From positions 1 through 34,375 of the IMG/VR virus record IMGVR_UViG_3300045922_001002: 34,375 bases of DNA. The stretch is one strand, 5' to 3'. Origin of the DNA: a virus. The first letter of the stretch is position 1. Every line of letters starts with the position of its first letter. The notes beneath the pieces were generated by a model. That model had not been told where the DNA came from, ran no database searches, and saw only the letters and a list, made by a program, of their open reading frames with translations. Position numbers and translations under genes: made by a program. This document shows, in pieces, positions 21,566 to 28,522 of this stretch.

Positions 21566-21867
21566 GCCCGGCCCTCCGCTTCGGCGATGGCGGCGCGGAT
21601 GAGGCGCAGATGCTCCGCATCCATCGCCACGCCGCGCCCCTGCTGCTCGATGTGCCAAGCGAGCGAGTATTCGGCCTTCTTCAAGGCTGCCAGCATGGCC
21701 GGCGCCGCGCCGATCAGCGCCGCATCCGCCTCGCGCTGCGCGAGCTTCTTCTCGAGGAAGAGGCTGTCGTGGCCCGGGTGCTCAAGGACGGCGGGGCCGA
21801 CCACGATGCTGCCGAACAGCCCCTTGCAGCGCTGCCAGGGCGCGGGGGTGATCCCGGGGGCGCTCAT
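21562..21867 (-). CDS. Hypothetical protein, 101 aa
   Basis: ATGA overlaps at both ends. The sequence has AALIGAAPAMLAALKKAEYSLAWHIEQQ and a helical end (RLIRAAIAEAEGRA), a pattern seen in small uncharacterised phage proteins. No catalytic motif is visible. Confidence 0.68.
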   Translation of the reverse strand: MSAPGITPAPWQRCKGLFGSIVVGPAVLEHPGHDSLFLEKKLAQREADAALIGAAPAMLAALKKAEYSLAWHIEQQGRGVAMDAEHLRLIRAAIAEAEGRA

Positions 21868-22091
21868 CGGCCGGCGCTCCGGCTGAGCGGGATGGTGAAG
21901 CCCTCGGGCGTCACCGCATAGATCATGACGCGGGGGTTGCCGCCCGCCGCCTCGCGGGCGGCGTCCAGGGTCATGTGCTTCTCGGTCTCATACTGGCCCA
22001 TGCCGACGAAGCGGCAGGTGGTGAAATAGGACGCGCGCGCGATCTGGCGCTGCTCATGCAGGTCGGCCGGGTGCGGCTTCTTCTGCGGCAT
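21864..22091 (-). CDS. Hypothetical protein, 75 aa, with hairpin leader
   Basis: ATG 22089-22091 has GAGGAG 8 bases upstream; the 14-codon upstream extension encodes part of the leader hairpin and is discarded. Features include QRQIARASYFTTCRFVGMGQYETEKHMTLDAAREAAG and a strand PRVMIYAVTPEGFTIPL. No family recognised. First gene of a four-gene coupled unit ending with DUF5131. Confidence 0.7.
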   Translation of the reverse strand: MPQKKPHPADLHEQRQIARASYFTTCRFVGMGQYETEKHMTLDAAREAAGGNPRVMIYAVTPEGFTIPLSRSAGR

Positions 22092-22110
22092 CGGGGAAGC
22101 TCCTCGATCC

Positions 22111-22129
22111 GGCCCCGCCCATCGGGGCC
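22111..22129 (-). promoter_or_regulatory. AUGGR leader hairpin, copy 2
   Basis: In the minus-strand transcript GGCCCCG and CGGGGCC form a 7-bp perfect stem around loop ATGGG, 19 bases before the start of the 75-aa gene and just before its GAGGAG. Same design as the copies at 18964, 22399 and 23250. Confidence 0.6.
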
Positions 22130-22142
22130 TCACGTCGCCTGA

Positions 22143-22169
22143 AGCCCCGCCGGCAAGCCGGTCGGGGCT
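22143..22169 (-). terminator. Strong hairpin between two minus-strand genes, terminator-like
   Basis: AGCCCCG-CCGG-CAAG-CCGG-T-CGGGGCT (plus strand) folds as an 11-bp stem with one bulged base and a 4-base loop. It lies 18 bases past the stop of the 63-aa gene and before the next leader. No T-run follows on the minus strand, so termination would be inefficient or of another kind; it may also stabilise the upstream message. Confidence 0.4.
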
Positions 22170-22186
22170 GGCGCGGGGCGGGGCGG

Positions 22187-22378
22187 CTATTCTTCGAGGG
22201 CATCGCGCATCCGGTCGGCGATCTTCTCAAGCTGCCAGATGCGGAGGCCAAGTCGCGCGCCTTCTTTCACTTCGCGCTTCTGCATCGCGATATCGCGCCG
22301 GATGGCCGCATACGCCGCGAATAGGTCATCGCGGGTGTGGAAGATGCTCATCAGGGTCGGGGCGGCTTTGGTGGTCAT
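22187..22378 (-). CDS. Small helical protein, 63 aa, with hairpin leader
   Basis: ATG 22376-22378 is preceded by AAGGA 9 bases upstream; the frame is open 46 codons further but that part crosses the leader hairpin. The product is mostly helical (DDLFAAYAAIRRDIAMQKREVKEGARLGLRIWQLEKIADRMRDALEE). No family recognised. It seems to be a one-gene unit. Confidence 0.62.
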   Translation of the reverse strand: MTTKAAPTLMSIFHTRDDLFAAYAAIRRDIAMQKREVKEGARLGLRIWQLEKIADRMRDALEE

Positions 22379-22398
22379 CGGTGCGGTCCTTGCTTCCT

Positions 22399-22421
22399 GG
22401 CGGGGCGCCCATCGCCCCGCC
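22399..22421 (-). promoter_or_regulatory. AUGGR leader hairpin, copy 3
   Basis: In the minus-strand transcript GGCGGGGCG and CGCCCCGCC make a 9-bp perfect stem around loop ATGGG, 20 bases before the start of the 63-aa gene. CGATCCGAGGCT lies upstream (plus-strand complement at 22435-22446), as it does before copy 1 (19001-19012). Confidence 0.6.
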
Positions 22422-22512
22422 GGTGCGGAGACAGAGCCTCGGATCGGGCGGTGGGTGTCCTGCTCAGAGAGCGGGCCGCCATGCTGCGGGACCATGGCGG
22501 CGCCGGGCTGCA

Positions 22513-23235
22513 TCACCCGGCCCCCTTCGCGCGCGCCTCGATGGCCCGCACGGCGAGGTCGCGGTAGCGGATCAGGGCGCGGGGGCTGGTCGAGGTCGGA
22601 TTGATCGCTTCGGCCCGCAGCCCCGCCGCATCGCCGGCCTGGGCGAGTTCGACGAGCTTGGCGAGGCGCTTCCGGTAGGGCGCATGAGTCGCTGCGGAGA
22701 AGTCCGGCGGCTCGGGAAGCTCGCCGCGATCCGCCGCCGCCTCGGCTTCGATCTGGGCCTTGCGCTTGCGCGGGGCGCCATCGGCCGGGGCTTCCGGCTG
22801 CGCGGCCTTCTCCTTCGCGCGGGCGGCCCGGGTGGGCTTCGCCTCGGCGAGCGGCGCGGCCTGGGCAGGCTCATCCACCTGCTCGGCATCCGGCACGCCC
22901 AGGACGGGGACGCCATTCGGCCAGAGGGTCGGATCATGCTCCGGCTGGTGATGCTGGACGGCATCATCGGCGGCGGTGCTGTCCTCGGCCGGCTTGATGC
23001 CGATCGCGCGCAGCCCCGCATCGGTGATGCGATAGAAGCCGGTGCGGCCATTGCTGTGGCGCCACGCGAACTCGGCCGGGAAGCTGCCCTCGGCCTCTTC
23101 CATGAGATCGGCGTCGAGCAGCTTGCGCTCAATCTGGGCGCGCGGCGCGGGCGGGCATGCGGGCGGGGGCACGAGGCCCTGCGGGTGCCGCGATGCCTTC
23201 GAGAGCATCACGGCCTGGGTGTCGGAAAGCTTCAT
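22513..23235 (-). CDS. DUF3489-like winged-helix phage protein, 240 aa
   Basis: ATG 23233-23235 has GGAGG 6 bases upstream, which decides this start over the upstream in-frame ATG and the long upstream open frame. The N-terminus (MKLSDTQAVMLSKASRHPQG...RKLLDADLMEEAEG...GFYRITDAGLRAIGI) has the winged-helix pattern of DUF3489-like phage proteins. A long Ala/Pro/Lys-rich linker (about 85-165) leads to a C-terminal domain (HAPYRKRLAKLVELAQAGDAAGLRAEAIN...ALIRYRDLAVRAI). Probably DNA-binding; function unknown. It diverges from the terminase genes. Confidence 0.75.
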   Translation of the reverse strand: MKLSDTQAVMLSKASRHPQGLVPPPACPPAPRAQIERKLLDADLMEEAEGSFPAEFAWRHSNGRTGFYRITDAGLRAIGIKPAEDSTAADDAVQHHQPEHDPTLWPNGVPVLGVPDAEQVDEPAQAAPLAEAKPTRAARAKEKAAQPEAPADGAPRKRKAQIEAEAAADRGELPEPPDFSAATHAPYRKRLAKLVELAQAGDAAGLRAEAINPTSTSPRALIRYRDLAVRAIEARAKGAG

Positions 23236-23249
23236 CTGGTCCTCCATCG

Positions 23250-23268
23250 GCGCCGCTCCATGCGGCGC
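23250..23268 (-). promoter_or_regulatory. AUGGR leader hairpin, copy 4
   Basis: In the minus-strand transcript GCGCCGC and GCGGCGC form a 7-bp perfect stem around loop ATGGA, 14 bases before the start of the DUF3489-like gene. The loop differs from the other three only in its last base, and the stem sequence is different, so the loop seems to be the conserved part. Confidence 0.55.
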
Positions 23269-23320
23269 GCCGAGGGCCAGCAGCCCGAGAACCGGAGCCG
23301 GAGGGGACTGCTGAAACAGC

Positions 23321-23908
23321 ATGTCGGGAATGGTCAGTGAGCATTGGGCCGGGTTGTCAGGTCCCGTCTCGATCTCCGCCTTCGCCCGCGCCGTGGGCGT
23401 CACGCGCCAAGCCGTGCAGAACGCCGCCCGGTCGGGGCGCATCCAGCAGCGCCCGGACGGGCTGATCGACTTCGAGCAGGGCATGCGCGATTGGCACGAA
23501 GGCCGACGCGCACCGCCCATCACGCGCACCCAGGCGCCGCCGCCAAAGCCCGCCGCCACGCCGGCTGCACCAAGGGTTGCGGCGCCTCCGGCGCCCGCCG
23601 CCGCGCCGGAGCCGTCCAGCGGGCCGAGCATCGCGCGGCTGCATCAGGCCGATCTTGCGCTCAAGCTCGAAGAACGGAAGTTTCGGCTCGACAAAGCGAA
23701 GGGGAAGCTGATCGACCGCGCGAAGGCGACGGCGCTCGTCCGGCGGCTCGCTCAGGAGGAACGCGACGCCATCCTCAACTGGCCGGCGCGGTCGGCGCCG
23801 GTCCTCGCGTCCGAGCTTGGGGTGGACGCGCATCGGCTGCAGTCGCTTCTGGATGAGCATCTTCGTGCCCACCTGGCCGAACGCGCGCAGCAGGACGTCG
23901 AGCTATGA
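23321..23908 (+). CDS. terS: Terminase small subunit (Nu1-like)
   Basis: A 195-residue protein. After a short start (MSGMVSEHW) it has a winged-HTH (ISAFARAVGVTRQAVQNAARSGRIQQRPDGLIDFEQG, about 18-55) that recognises the packaging site. A Pro/Ala linker and a helical C-terminal region (LHQADLALKLEERKFRLDKAKGKLIDRAKATALVRRLAQEERDAILNWPARSAPVLASELG) follow, typical of phage terminase small subunits. The stop overlaps the large subunit start as ATGA. An in-frame ATG three codons on (23330) is an alternative start. Confidence 0.87.
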   Translation: MSGMVSEHWAGLSGPVSISAFARAVGVTRQAVQNAARSGRIQQRPDGLIDFEQGMRDWHEGRRAPPITRTQAPPPKPAATPAAPRVAAPPAPAAAPEPSSGPSIARLHQADLALKLEERKFRLDKAKGKLIDRAKATALVRRLAQEERDAILNWPARSAPVLASELGVDAHRLQSLLDEHLRAHLAERAQQDVEL

Positions 23909-25836
23909 GCGGCAGCGCCGAGGACTTCACCGGGGCTGACGCGATCCTCGACGCTTGGCGGAAAGGCATCCGGCCCGAGCCTTTCTTCACCGTCTCGAAA
24001 TGGGCCGACCGGCATCGCTTCCTCGGCACGCGCGGCTCGGCCGAGCCGGGCCGCTGGCGCACCGAACGCACGCCCTATCTGCGTGAGATCATGGACGCGC
24101 TCTCGCCGATGCACCCGGCGCGGCGTGTGGTGTTCATGAAGGGTGCGCAGGTCGGCGGGACCGAGGCCGGCAACAATTGGATCGGCTACGTCATCCACCA
24201 TGCGCCGGGGCCGATGCTCGCGGTGCAGCCGACGACTGAGACAGCGAAACGGTTTTCGGACCAGCGCATAGACCCGCTGCTCGACGAGACGCCCGTCCTG
24301 CGCGAGCGCGTCGCGCCCGCGCGATCGCGCGACAGCGGGAACAGGCAGCTTTCCAAGGAGTTCCCCGGCGGCGTGCTCGTCATGACGGGCGCCAACAGCG
24401 CGATTGGCCTACGGTCCATGTCGGCGCGCTTCCTCTTCCTCGACGAGATCGACGCCTATCCTGGCGACGTGGAGGAAGAGGGCGATCCGATCGACCTCGC
24501 CGAGGCACGCGCGCGCACCTTCGGCATCCGCCGCAAGACCTACCTCGTCTCGACGCCGACCATCGCTGGCCTCTCGCGCATCGAGCGGGAATATCTCGCC
24601 AGCGACCAGCGTCGCTTCTTCGTCCCGTGCCCGCATTGCGGCCACCGTCAGCATCTGCGCTTCGAGCGGCTCCGGTGGGAGAAGGGCAGCCCCGAGACGG
24701 CCACCTACTTCTGCGAGCATTGTGACGGGGCCATCGGCGAGCACCACAAGACCGACATGCTGGCCGAGGGCGAGTGGCGCCCTACCGCCGTGCCGGACGA
24801 TCCCGCGACGATTGGCTTCCACATTTCCGCGCTCTACTCGCCGGTCGGCTGGTTCTCGTGGGCCGAAGTCGCCCGCGCTTGGGAAGACGCGCAGGGCGAC
24901 GATCGGAAGATCAAGACCTTCAAGAACACCGTCCTTGGCGAGACGTGGCAGGAGACGGGCGAAGCGCCTGACTGGCAGCGCCTCTATGATCGGCGCGAGG
25001 AATGGCCGCCGGGGATCGTCCCGGCCGGCGCGCTGCTGCTCACCGCGGGCGTGGATGTGCAGCGAGATCGCCTTGAGGCGTCGGTGTGGGGATGGGGCCG
25101 CGACAAGCAGTCTTGGCTCATCGACCATCGCATCCTGCCGGGAAACCCCTTCGAGGCTGGCGTCTGGGCCGACCTGCGGAAGCTGCTTGACGATCGGTGG
25201 CGGCACGAAAGCGGGCATCTGCTGCCCATTGCGCGCGCGGCGATCGACAGCGGTGACGGCATGACGACCGCCGAGGTCTATGCCTTTGTTCGGGCCTACG
25301 GGCCGCGCGCCATTGCCATCAAGGGCCAGGACGCCCTTCGTGCGGCGATCGGGCAGCCTTCTCCCACGGAAATCCGGCGGAACGGCCAGAAGCTCGGTGG
25401 CGTGGGCGTCTGGCCGGTCGGCTCGTCCTATCTCAAGGCGGAAACCTACGGCTGGCTTCGCCTCGAGCGTCCCACTGAGGAAAGCGGCGATCCGTTCCCG
25501 CCAGGCTTCGTCCACCTGCCGGTGCACGCGGCCGGGGAAGAGTTCTGCCGGCAGCTTACGGCCGAGCAGCTTGTCATCCGGTCCACGCGCAACGGCTTCC
25601 GGCGGACCGAATGGGTCAAGGTGCGCGAGCGCAACGAGGCGCTCGACTGCCGCATCTACGCGCGCGCGGCGGCCGTTCGCGAAGGCATGGACGCCTGGGG
25701 CGAAGGTCGATGGGATCAGATGGCCGACGCGCTTTCCCTTCCCGCGCCGGACGCGGCACCACCCCGGGCAGCGCCCGCGTCCGACGCGCCACGCCCGCGC
25801 GGCTGGATCAACTCGCGCGGCGGCTGGCTGCGCTGA
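23905..25836 (+). CDS. terL: Terminase large subunit (lambda GpA family)
   Basis: A 643-residue packaging motor and headful/cos nuclease of the GpA family. The ATPase has an A-loop like MKGAQVGGTEAGNN (about 78-90) and Walker B with RFLFLDEIDAYP (about 175-186). A zinc-ribbon-like pair follows (CPHCGHRQH and CEHCDG, about 237-275). The nuclease half contains LLLTAGVDVQRDRLEASVWGWG and AAIDSGDGMTTAEVYAFV, with Asp residues at the expected places. Full length. It should pair with TerS and the portal to fill proheads; GpA relatives usually make cohesive ends. Confidence 0.95.
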   Translation: MSGSAEDFTGADAILDAWRKGIRPEPFFTVSKWADRHRFLGTRGSAEPGRWRTERTPYLREIMDALSPMHPARRVVFMKGAQVGGTEAGNNWIGYVIHHAPGPMLAVQPTTETAKRFSDQRIDPLLDETPVLRERVAPARSRDSGNRQLSKEFPGGVLVMTGANSAIGLRSMSARFLFLDEIDAYPGDVEEEGDPIDLAEARARTFGIRRKTYLVSTPTIAGLSRIEREYLASDQRRFFVPCPHCGHRQHLRFERLRWEKGSPETATYFCEHCDGAIGEHHKTDMLAEGEWRPTAVPDDPATIGFHISALYSPVGWFSWAEVARAWEDAQGDDRKIKTFKNTVLGETWQETGEAPDWQRLYDRREEWPPGIVPAGALLLTAGVDVQRDRLEASVWGWGRDKQSWLIDHRILPGNPFEAGVWADLRKLLDDRWRHESGHLLPIARAAIDSGDGMTTAEVYAFVRAYGPRAIAIKGQDALRAAIGQPSPTEIRRNGQKLGGVGVWPVGSSYLKAETYGWLRLERPTEESGDPFPPGFVHLPVHAAGEEFCRQLTAEQLVIRSTRNGFRRTEWVKVRERNEALDCRIYARAAAVREGMDAWGEGRWDQMADALSLPAPDAAPPRAAPASDAPRPRGWINSRGGWLR

Positions 25837-25848
25837 CAGGAGCCATTG

Positions 25849-26202
25849 ATGCCTGCCACAATCTTGGTGCGAAGCACCGTTGCCGCCGGCCAATCGTTGA
25901 GCACGCCCATCGCGACGATTGGATACGGTGTCTGTCTGATGGTTCTTCCGAGTGCCTGGACCGCAGCGCCCCTTACTGTGCAGGGGTCGCTTGATCCCGA
26001 GCAGCCGAGCCAATGGTCAGACATCTACGATCACCTCGGCAACGAAGTGGTGTTGACGGTCGCCGCTGCGCGCGCGCTGACCTTGCCGCCTACGATGCTG
26101 CTCGGGTGGCCTTGGCTCCGGCTTCGTTCCGGTCTCGCTTCGGCGCCGGTGAACCAAGCGGCCGAGCGCTCCATTTCTCTTGGCATTCGGGTTTTCGCAT
26201 GA
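25849..26202 (+). CDS. Conserved phage virion-region protein, 117 aa
   Basis: ATG 25849 follows AGGAG at 7 bases. The sequence is strand-rich with PSAWTAAPLTVQGSLDPEQPSQWSDIYDHLGNEVVLTV and WLRLRSGLASAPVNQAAERSI, a pattern I recall from small phage proteins near structural genes that describe a beta-sandwich. It may be a decoration or fibre-associated protein. The stop overlaps the next start as ATGA. Confidence 0.7.
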   Translation: MPATILVRSTVAAGQSLSTPIATIGYGVCLMVLPSAWTAAPLTVQGSLDPEQPSQWSDIYDHLGNEVVLTVAAARALTLPPTMLLGWPWLRLRSGLASAPVNQAAERSISLGIRVFA

Positions 26203-26804
26203 GCGCGCTCTTCCAGCATTACCTGCCGCCCAACATGACGATGCTGCCCTACGTGTCGGGGCGGTTCTATGCCTCGCAGCATGCGCGCGCAGTCGGGGGC
26301 AACGCCACGATGGTGCAAAACCGACTCTATTGCGTGCCCTATGTCTTGGTGCGGCCTGGCTTGTTCTCGGCCATGGCGGTGAACGTGACAACTGGCGCTG
26401 CCGGCCTCCTGCGGATGGCGCTGGCTGCGGACAACGGCGCGGGGCGGCCGGGGGTTGTGATCGAAGAGCCGCTGAACGACGCGGACACCACGTCGGCAGG
26501 TTCGGCAATTTGCGCCTTCGCGCAGCCGCGCTGGATTTCCGCTGGCATCTGGTGGCTCCTGTGCTGCTTCTCCGGCACGCCCGCGGTGCGTGGAACCGCG
26601 GGCCAAGCGTTCAGCGCCGGCAACACGTTACTGCTAGGGTCGTCCGTTGGAGACGGCGGCGCCGGCGGCGGATCGGGCAGCGAGAACGGGTTTTTCTTGG
26701 CACTGACGCATCAAGCGGGGGTGCCGATCATGCCGAACTCGCCTGGGGGGCTGTCGTATCTCGTCAACAATCCGACTCCGCTGCCGACCTTACAGGCCGC
26801 ATGA
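26199..26804 (+). CDS. Hypothetical protein in the head module, 201 aa
   Basis: ATGA overlaps at both ends. The sequence is rich in strands, Gly and aromatic residues (LPYVSGRFYASQHARAVGGNATM; VLVRPGLFSAMAVNVTTGAAGLLRMAL; GIWWLLCCFSG) and ends in a Gly/Ser-rich region, suggesting a beta-structured virion or receptor-interacting protein. Location between terminase and gpW is unusual for a fibre. Family not recognised. Confidence 0.65.
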   Translation: MSALFQHYLPPNMTMLPYVSGRFYASQHARAVGGNATMVQNRLYCVPYVLVRPGLFSAMAVNVTTGAAGLLRMALAADNGAGRPGVVIEEPLNDADTTSAGSAICAFAQPRWISAGIWWLLCCFSGTPAVRGTAGQAFSAGNTLLLGSSVGDGGAGGGSGSENGFFLALTHQAGVPIMPNSPGGLSYLVNNPTPLPTLQAA

Positions 26805-27031
26805 TGAGTCCTGTTGCCTTGGCTTGGGCGCGTGCTCAGCCCCTCGGCACCGAGGGGCGGGCGCTTGCCGCCGCCTACACGTCCGGCACCACCCGCGTGA
26901 CCTTCGAGGGACGCACGGTCGAGTATCGCTCGCTCGCCGAGATTGGCGCGGCCATCGTCGCGCTGCATGCCGCCGAGAACCCGACCGAGCGGCGCCCTTC
27001 CGTCACCTACGCGCGGTTTGAGCGAGGCTGA
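26801..27031 (+). CDS. gpW-like head-tail joining protein
   Basis: A 76-residue protein matching the gpW pattern: a helical N-terminus, then TTRVTFEGRTVEYRSLAEIGAAIVALHAAEN (strand pair and helix) and a basic C-terminus. Lambda gpW is 68 residues and sits between terminase and portal genes exactly as here. It plugs the portal after packaging. ATG 26801 overlaps the previous stop as ATGA; the next codon is also ATG. Confidence 0.85.
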   Translation: MMSPVALAWARAQPLGTEGRALAAAYTSGTTRVTFEGRTVEYRSLAEIGAAIVALHAAENPTERRPSVTYARFERG

Positions 27032-27032
27032 C

Positions 27033-28520
27033 ATGATTCAACGCCTTCGCCGCGCCTGGGAGGCCTTCCGCGGCTATGACGCGGCGAAGGACTGGCGCAG
27101 CAATCACGGATGGCGTCCGAGCGGCGGCTCGGCAAACACGGAAGTTCGTGGCGCTGCGGTCGAGGTCGCGCGGCGAGCTCGCGATGCTGTCCGCAACGAC
27201 CCCTACGCCGCACGCATCGTGGATCTCTGGGCCGCGAACGCGGTGGGCGCTGGCATCACCACGCGCTGGCCAGACACAGCCCACGCCGATGCATGGCGCC
27301 GCTGGGCAGACAGCACCGCATGCGATGCAGAGGGTATGCTGGACTTCGCCGGCATCCAGGCGCTCGTGATGCGCTCGGTCGTCGAAAGTGGCGAGGTCTT
27401 CGTCCGCCTCCTTGCTTCGCATCCCACCAACGCGAACCCGATTGGGTTGCAATTGCAGGTCTTGGAGAGCGACTTCCTCGACACTTCGCGCGAAAGCTTC
27501 ATCCTTGACGAGCCTGTCGTGCAGGGAATCGCGCTCACGGCGCGTGGGCAGCCACGGGGCTTCTGGCTTCATCGGCTTCATCCCGGCCAGACATGGTGGA
27601 TGCCAAACATCCCGCGCGCGAGCGAGTTCGTCCCGGCGAGCGACTGTCTGCACGTCTTCCGCAAGCGGCGCCCGGGGCAGCTTCGGGACGTGTCGTGGTT
27701 GGCGCCCGTGCTGCTGCGGTTGCGCGATCTGGCTGACTACGAGCAGGCGCTTCTCATCAAGGCCAAGGTCGAGGCTTGCTTGGCCCTTGTCTCGTCCGGA
27801 ACTGGCGAGGACGCATTGACGGGCGCGCCCTCGTCTCTTTTGAAGGACGCGACTGGACGCGCCGTCGAGTCGCTTGAACCGGGCATGATTCTTCACCGCG
27901 ATGCGGCGGGCAGCATCGAGGTCGTCAACCCATCGGGTGGGGGGTCTCACACGTCCTTCGCGCGGCGTGCCCTTGAAGCGGCGTCGGTAGGCACCGGCGT
28001 GACCTACGATCAGGTCTCTGGCGATCTCACCGCCGCGAACTACTCCTCGCTCCGTGCCGGCAAGATCGAGTTCCGCCGCCTCTGCGAGCAGGTGCAATAC
28101 GGGATGCTGATCCCGATGCTGGTGCGCCCGATCGCGGACCGCTTCCACGCCCAGGGCGCCCTGCTCGGGCTGTGGGGGGCGGAGATGCCGGATGGGGTGT
28201 CGCACGTCCCGCCAGCGCACGAGATGATCGACCCGCTGAAGGACACGGCCGCGCTGATCGCCCAGGTGCGCGCCGGCTTCGTGCCGCAGCCCGAGGCGGC
28301 CGGCGCCTTCGGCTACGACTTCCGCGCCGCGGTGGAGATGATCCGCGAGGCGAATGCGCTGCTCGACGAGGCCGGCATCTCGCTCGACACCGATCCGCGT
28401 CGCGTCGCGAAATCCGGCGCCGCCCAAGATGCCGGCCAGATGGCCGCGATCGAGATCGCGGCCACGGGCGCGGCCATGCCGCCCCGGTCTGACGTGCCGG
28501 CGCGCCAGCCCCAGGAGTAG
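27033..28520 (+). CDS. Portal protein (lambda gpB family)
   Basis: A 495-residue portal of the lambda family. Typical segments: an N-terminal DWRSNHGWRPSGGSANTEVRGAAVEVARRARDAVRNDPYAARIVDLWAANAVG, later LQVLESDFLD, VQGIALTARGQPRGFWLH, VPASDCLHVFRKRRPGQLRDVSWLAPVLLRLRDL, VESLEPGMILH and TYDQVSGDLTAANYSSLRAGKIEFRR. ATG 27033 lies 1 base after the gpW stop with GAGG 7 bases upstream. It forms the dodecameric DNA gate of the head. Confidence 0.95.
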   Translation: MIQRLRRAWEAFRGYDAAKDWRSNHGWRPSGGSANTEVRGAAVEVARRARDAVRNDPYAARIVDLWAANAVGAGITTRWPDTAHADAWRRWADSTACDAEGMLDFAGIQALVMRSVVESGEVFVRLLASHPTNANPIGLQLQVLESDFLDTSRESFILDEPVVQGIALTARGQPRGFWLHRLHPGQTWWMPNIPRASEFVPASDCLHVFRKRRPGQLRDVSWLAPVLLRLRDLADYEQALLIKAKVEACLALVSSGTGEDALTGAPSSLLKDATGRAVESLEPGMILHRDAAGSIEVVNPSGGGSHTSFARRALEAASVGTGVTYDQVSGDLTAANYSSLRAGKIEFRRLCEQVQYGMLIPMLVRPIADRFHAQGALLGLWGAEMPDGVSHVPPAHEMIDPLKDTAALIAQVRAGFVPQPEAAGAFGYDFRAAVEMIREANALLDEAGISLDTDPRRVAKSGAAQDAGQMAAIEIAATGAAMPPRSDVPARQPQE

Positions 28521-28522
28521 TC

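Noticed and set aside
24409-26013. 534-codon minus-strand frame opposite terL
   Set aside because: Antisense to an unmistakable terminase; no motif.
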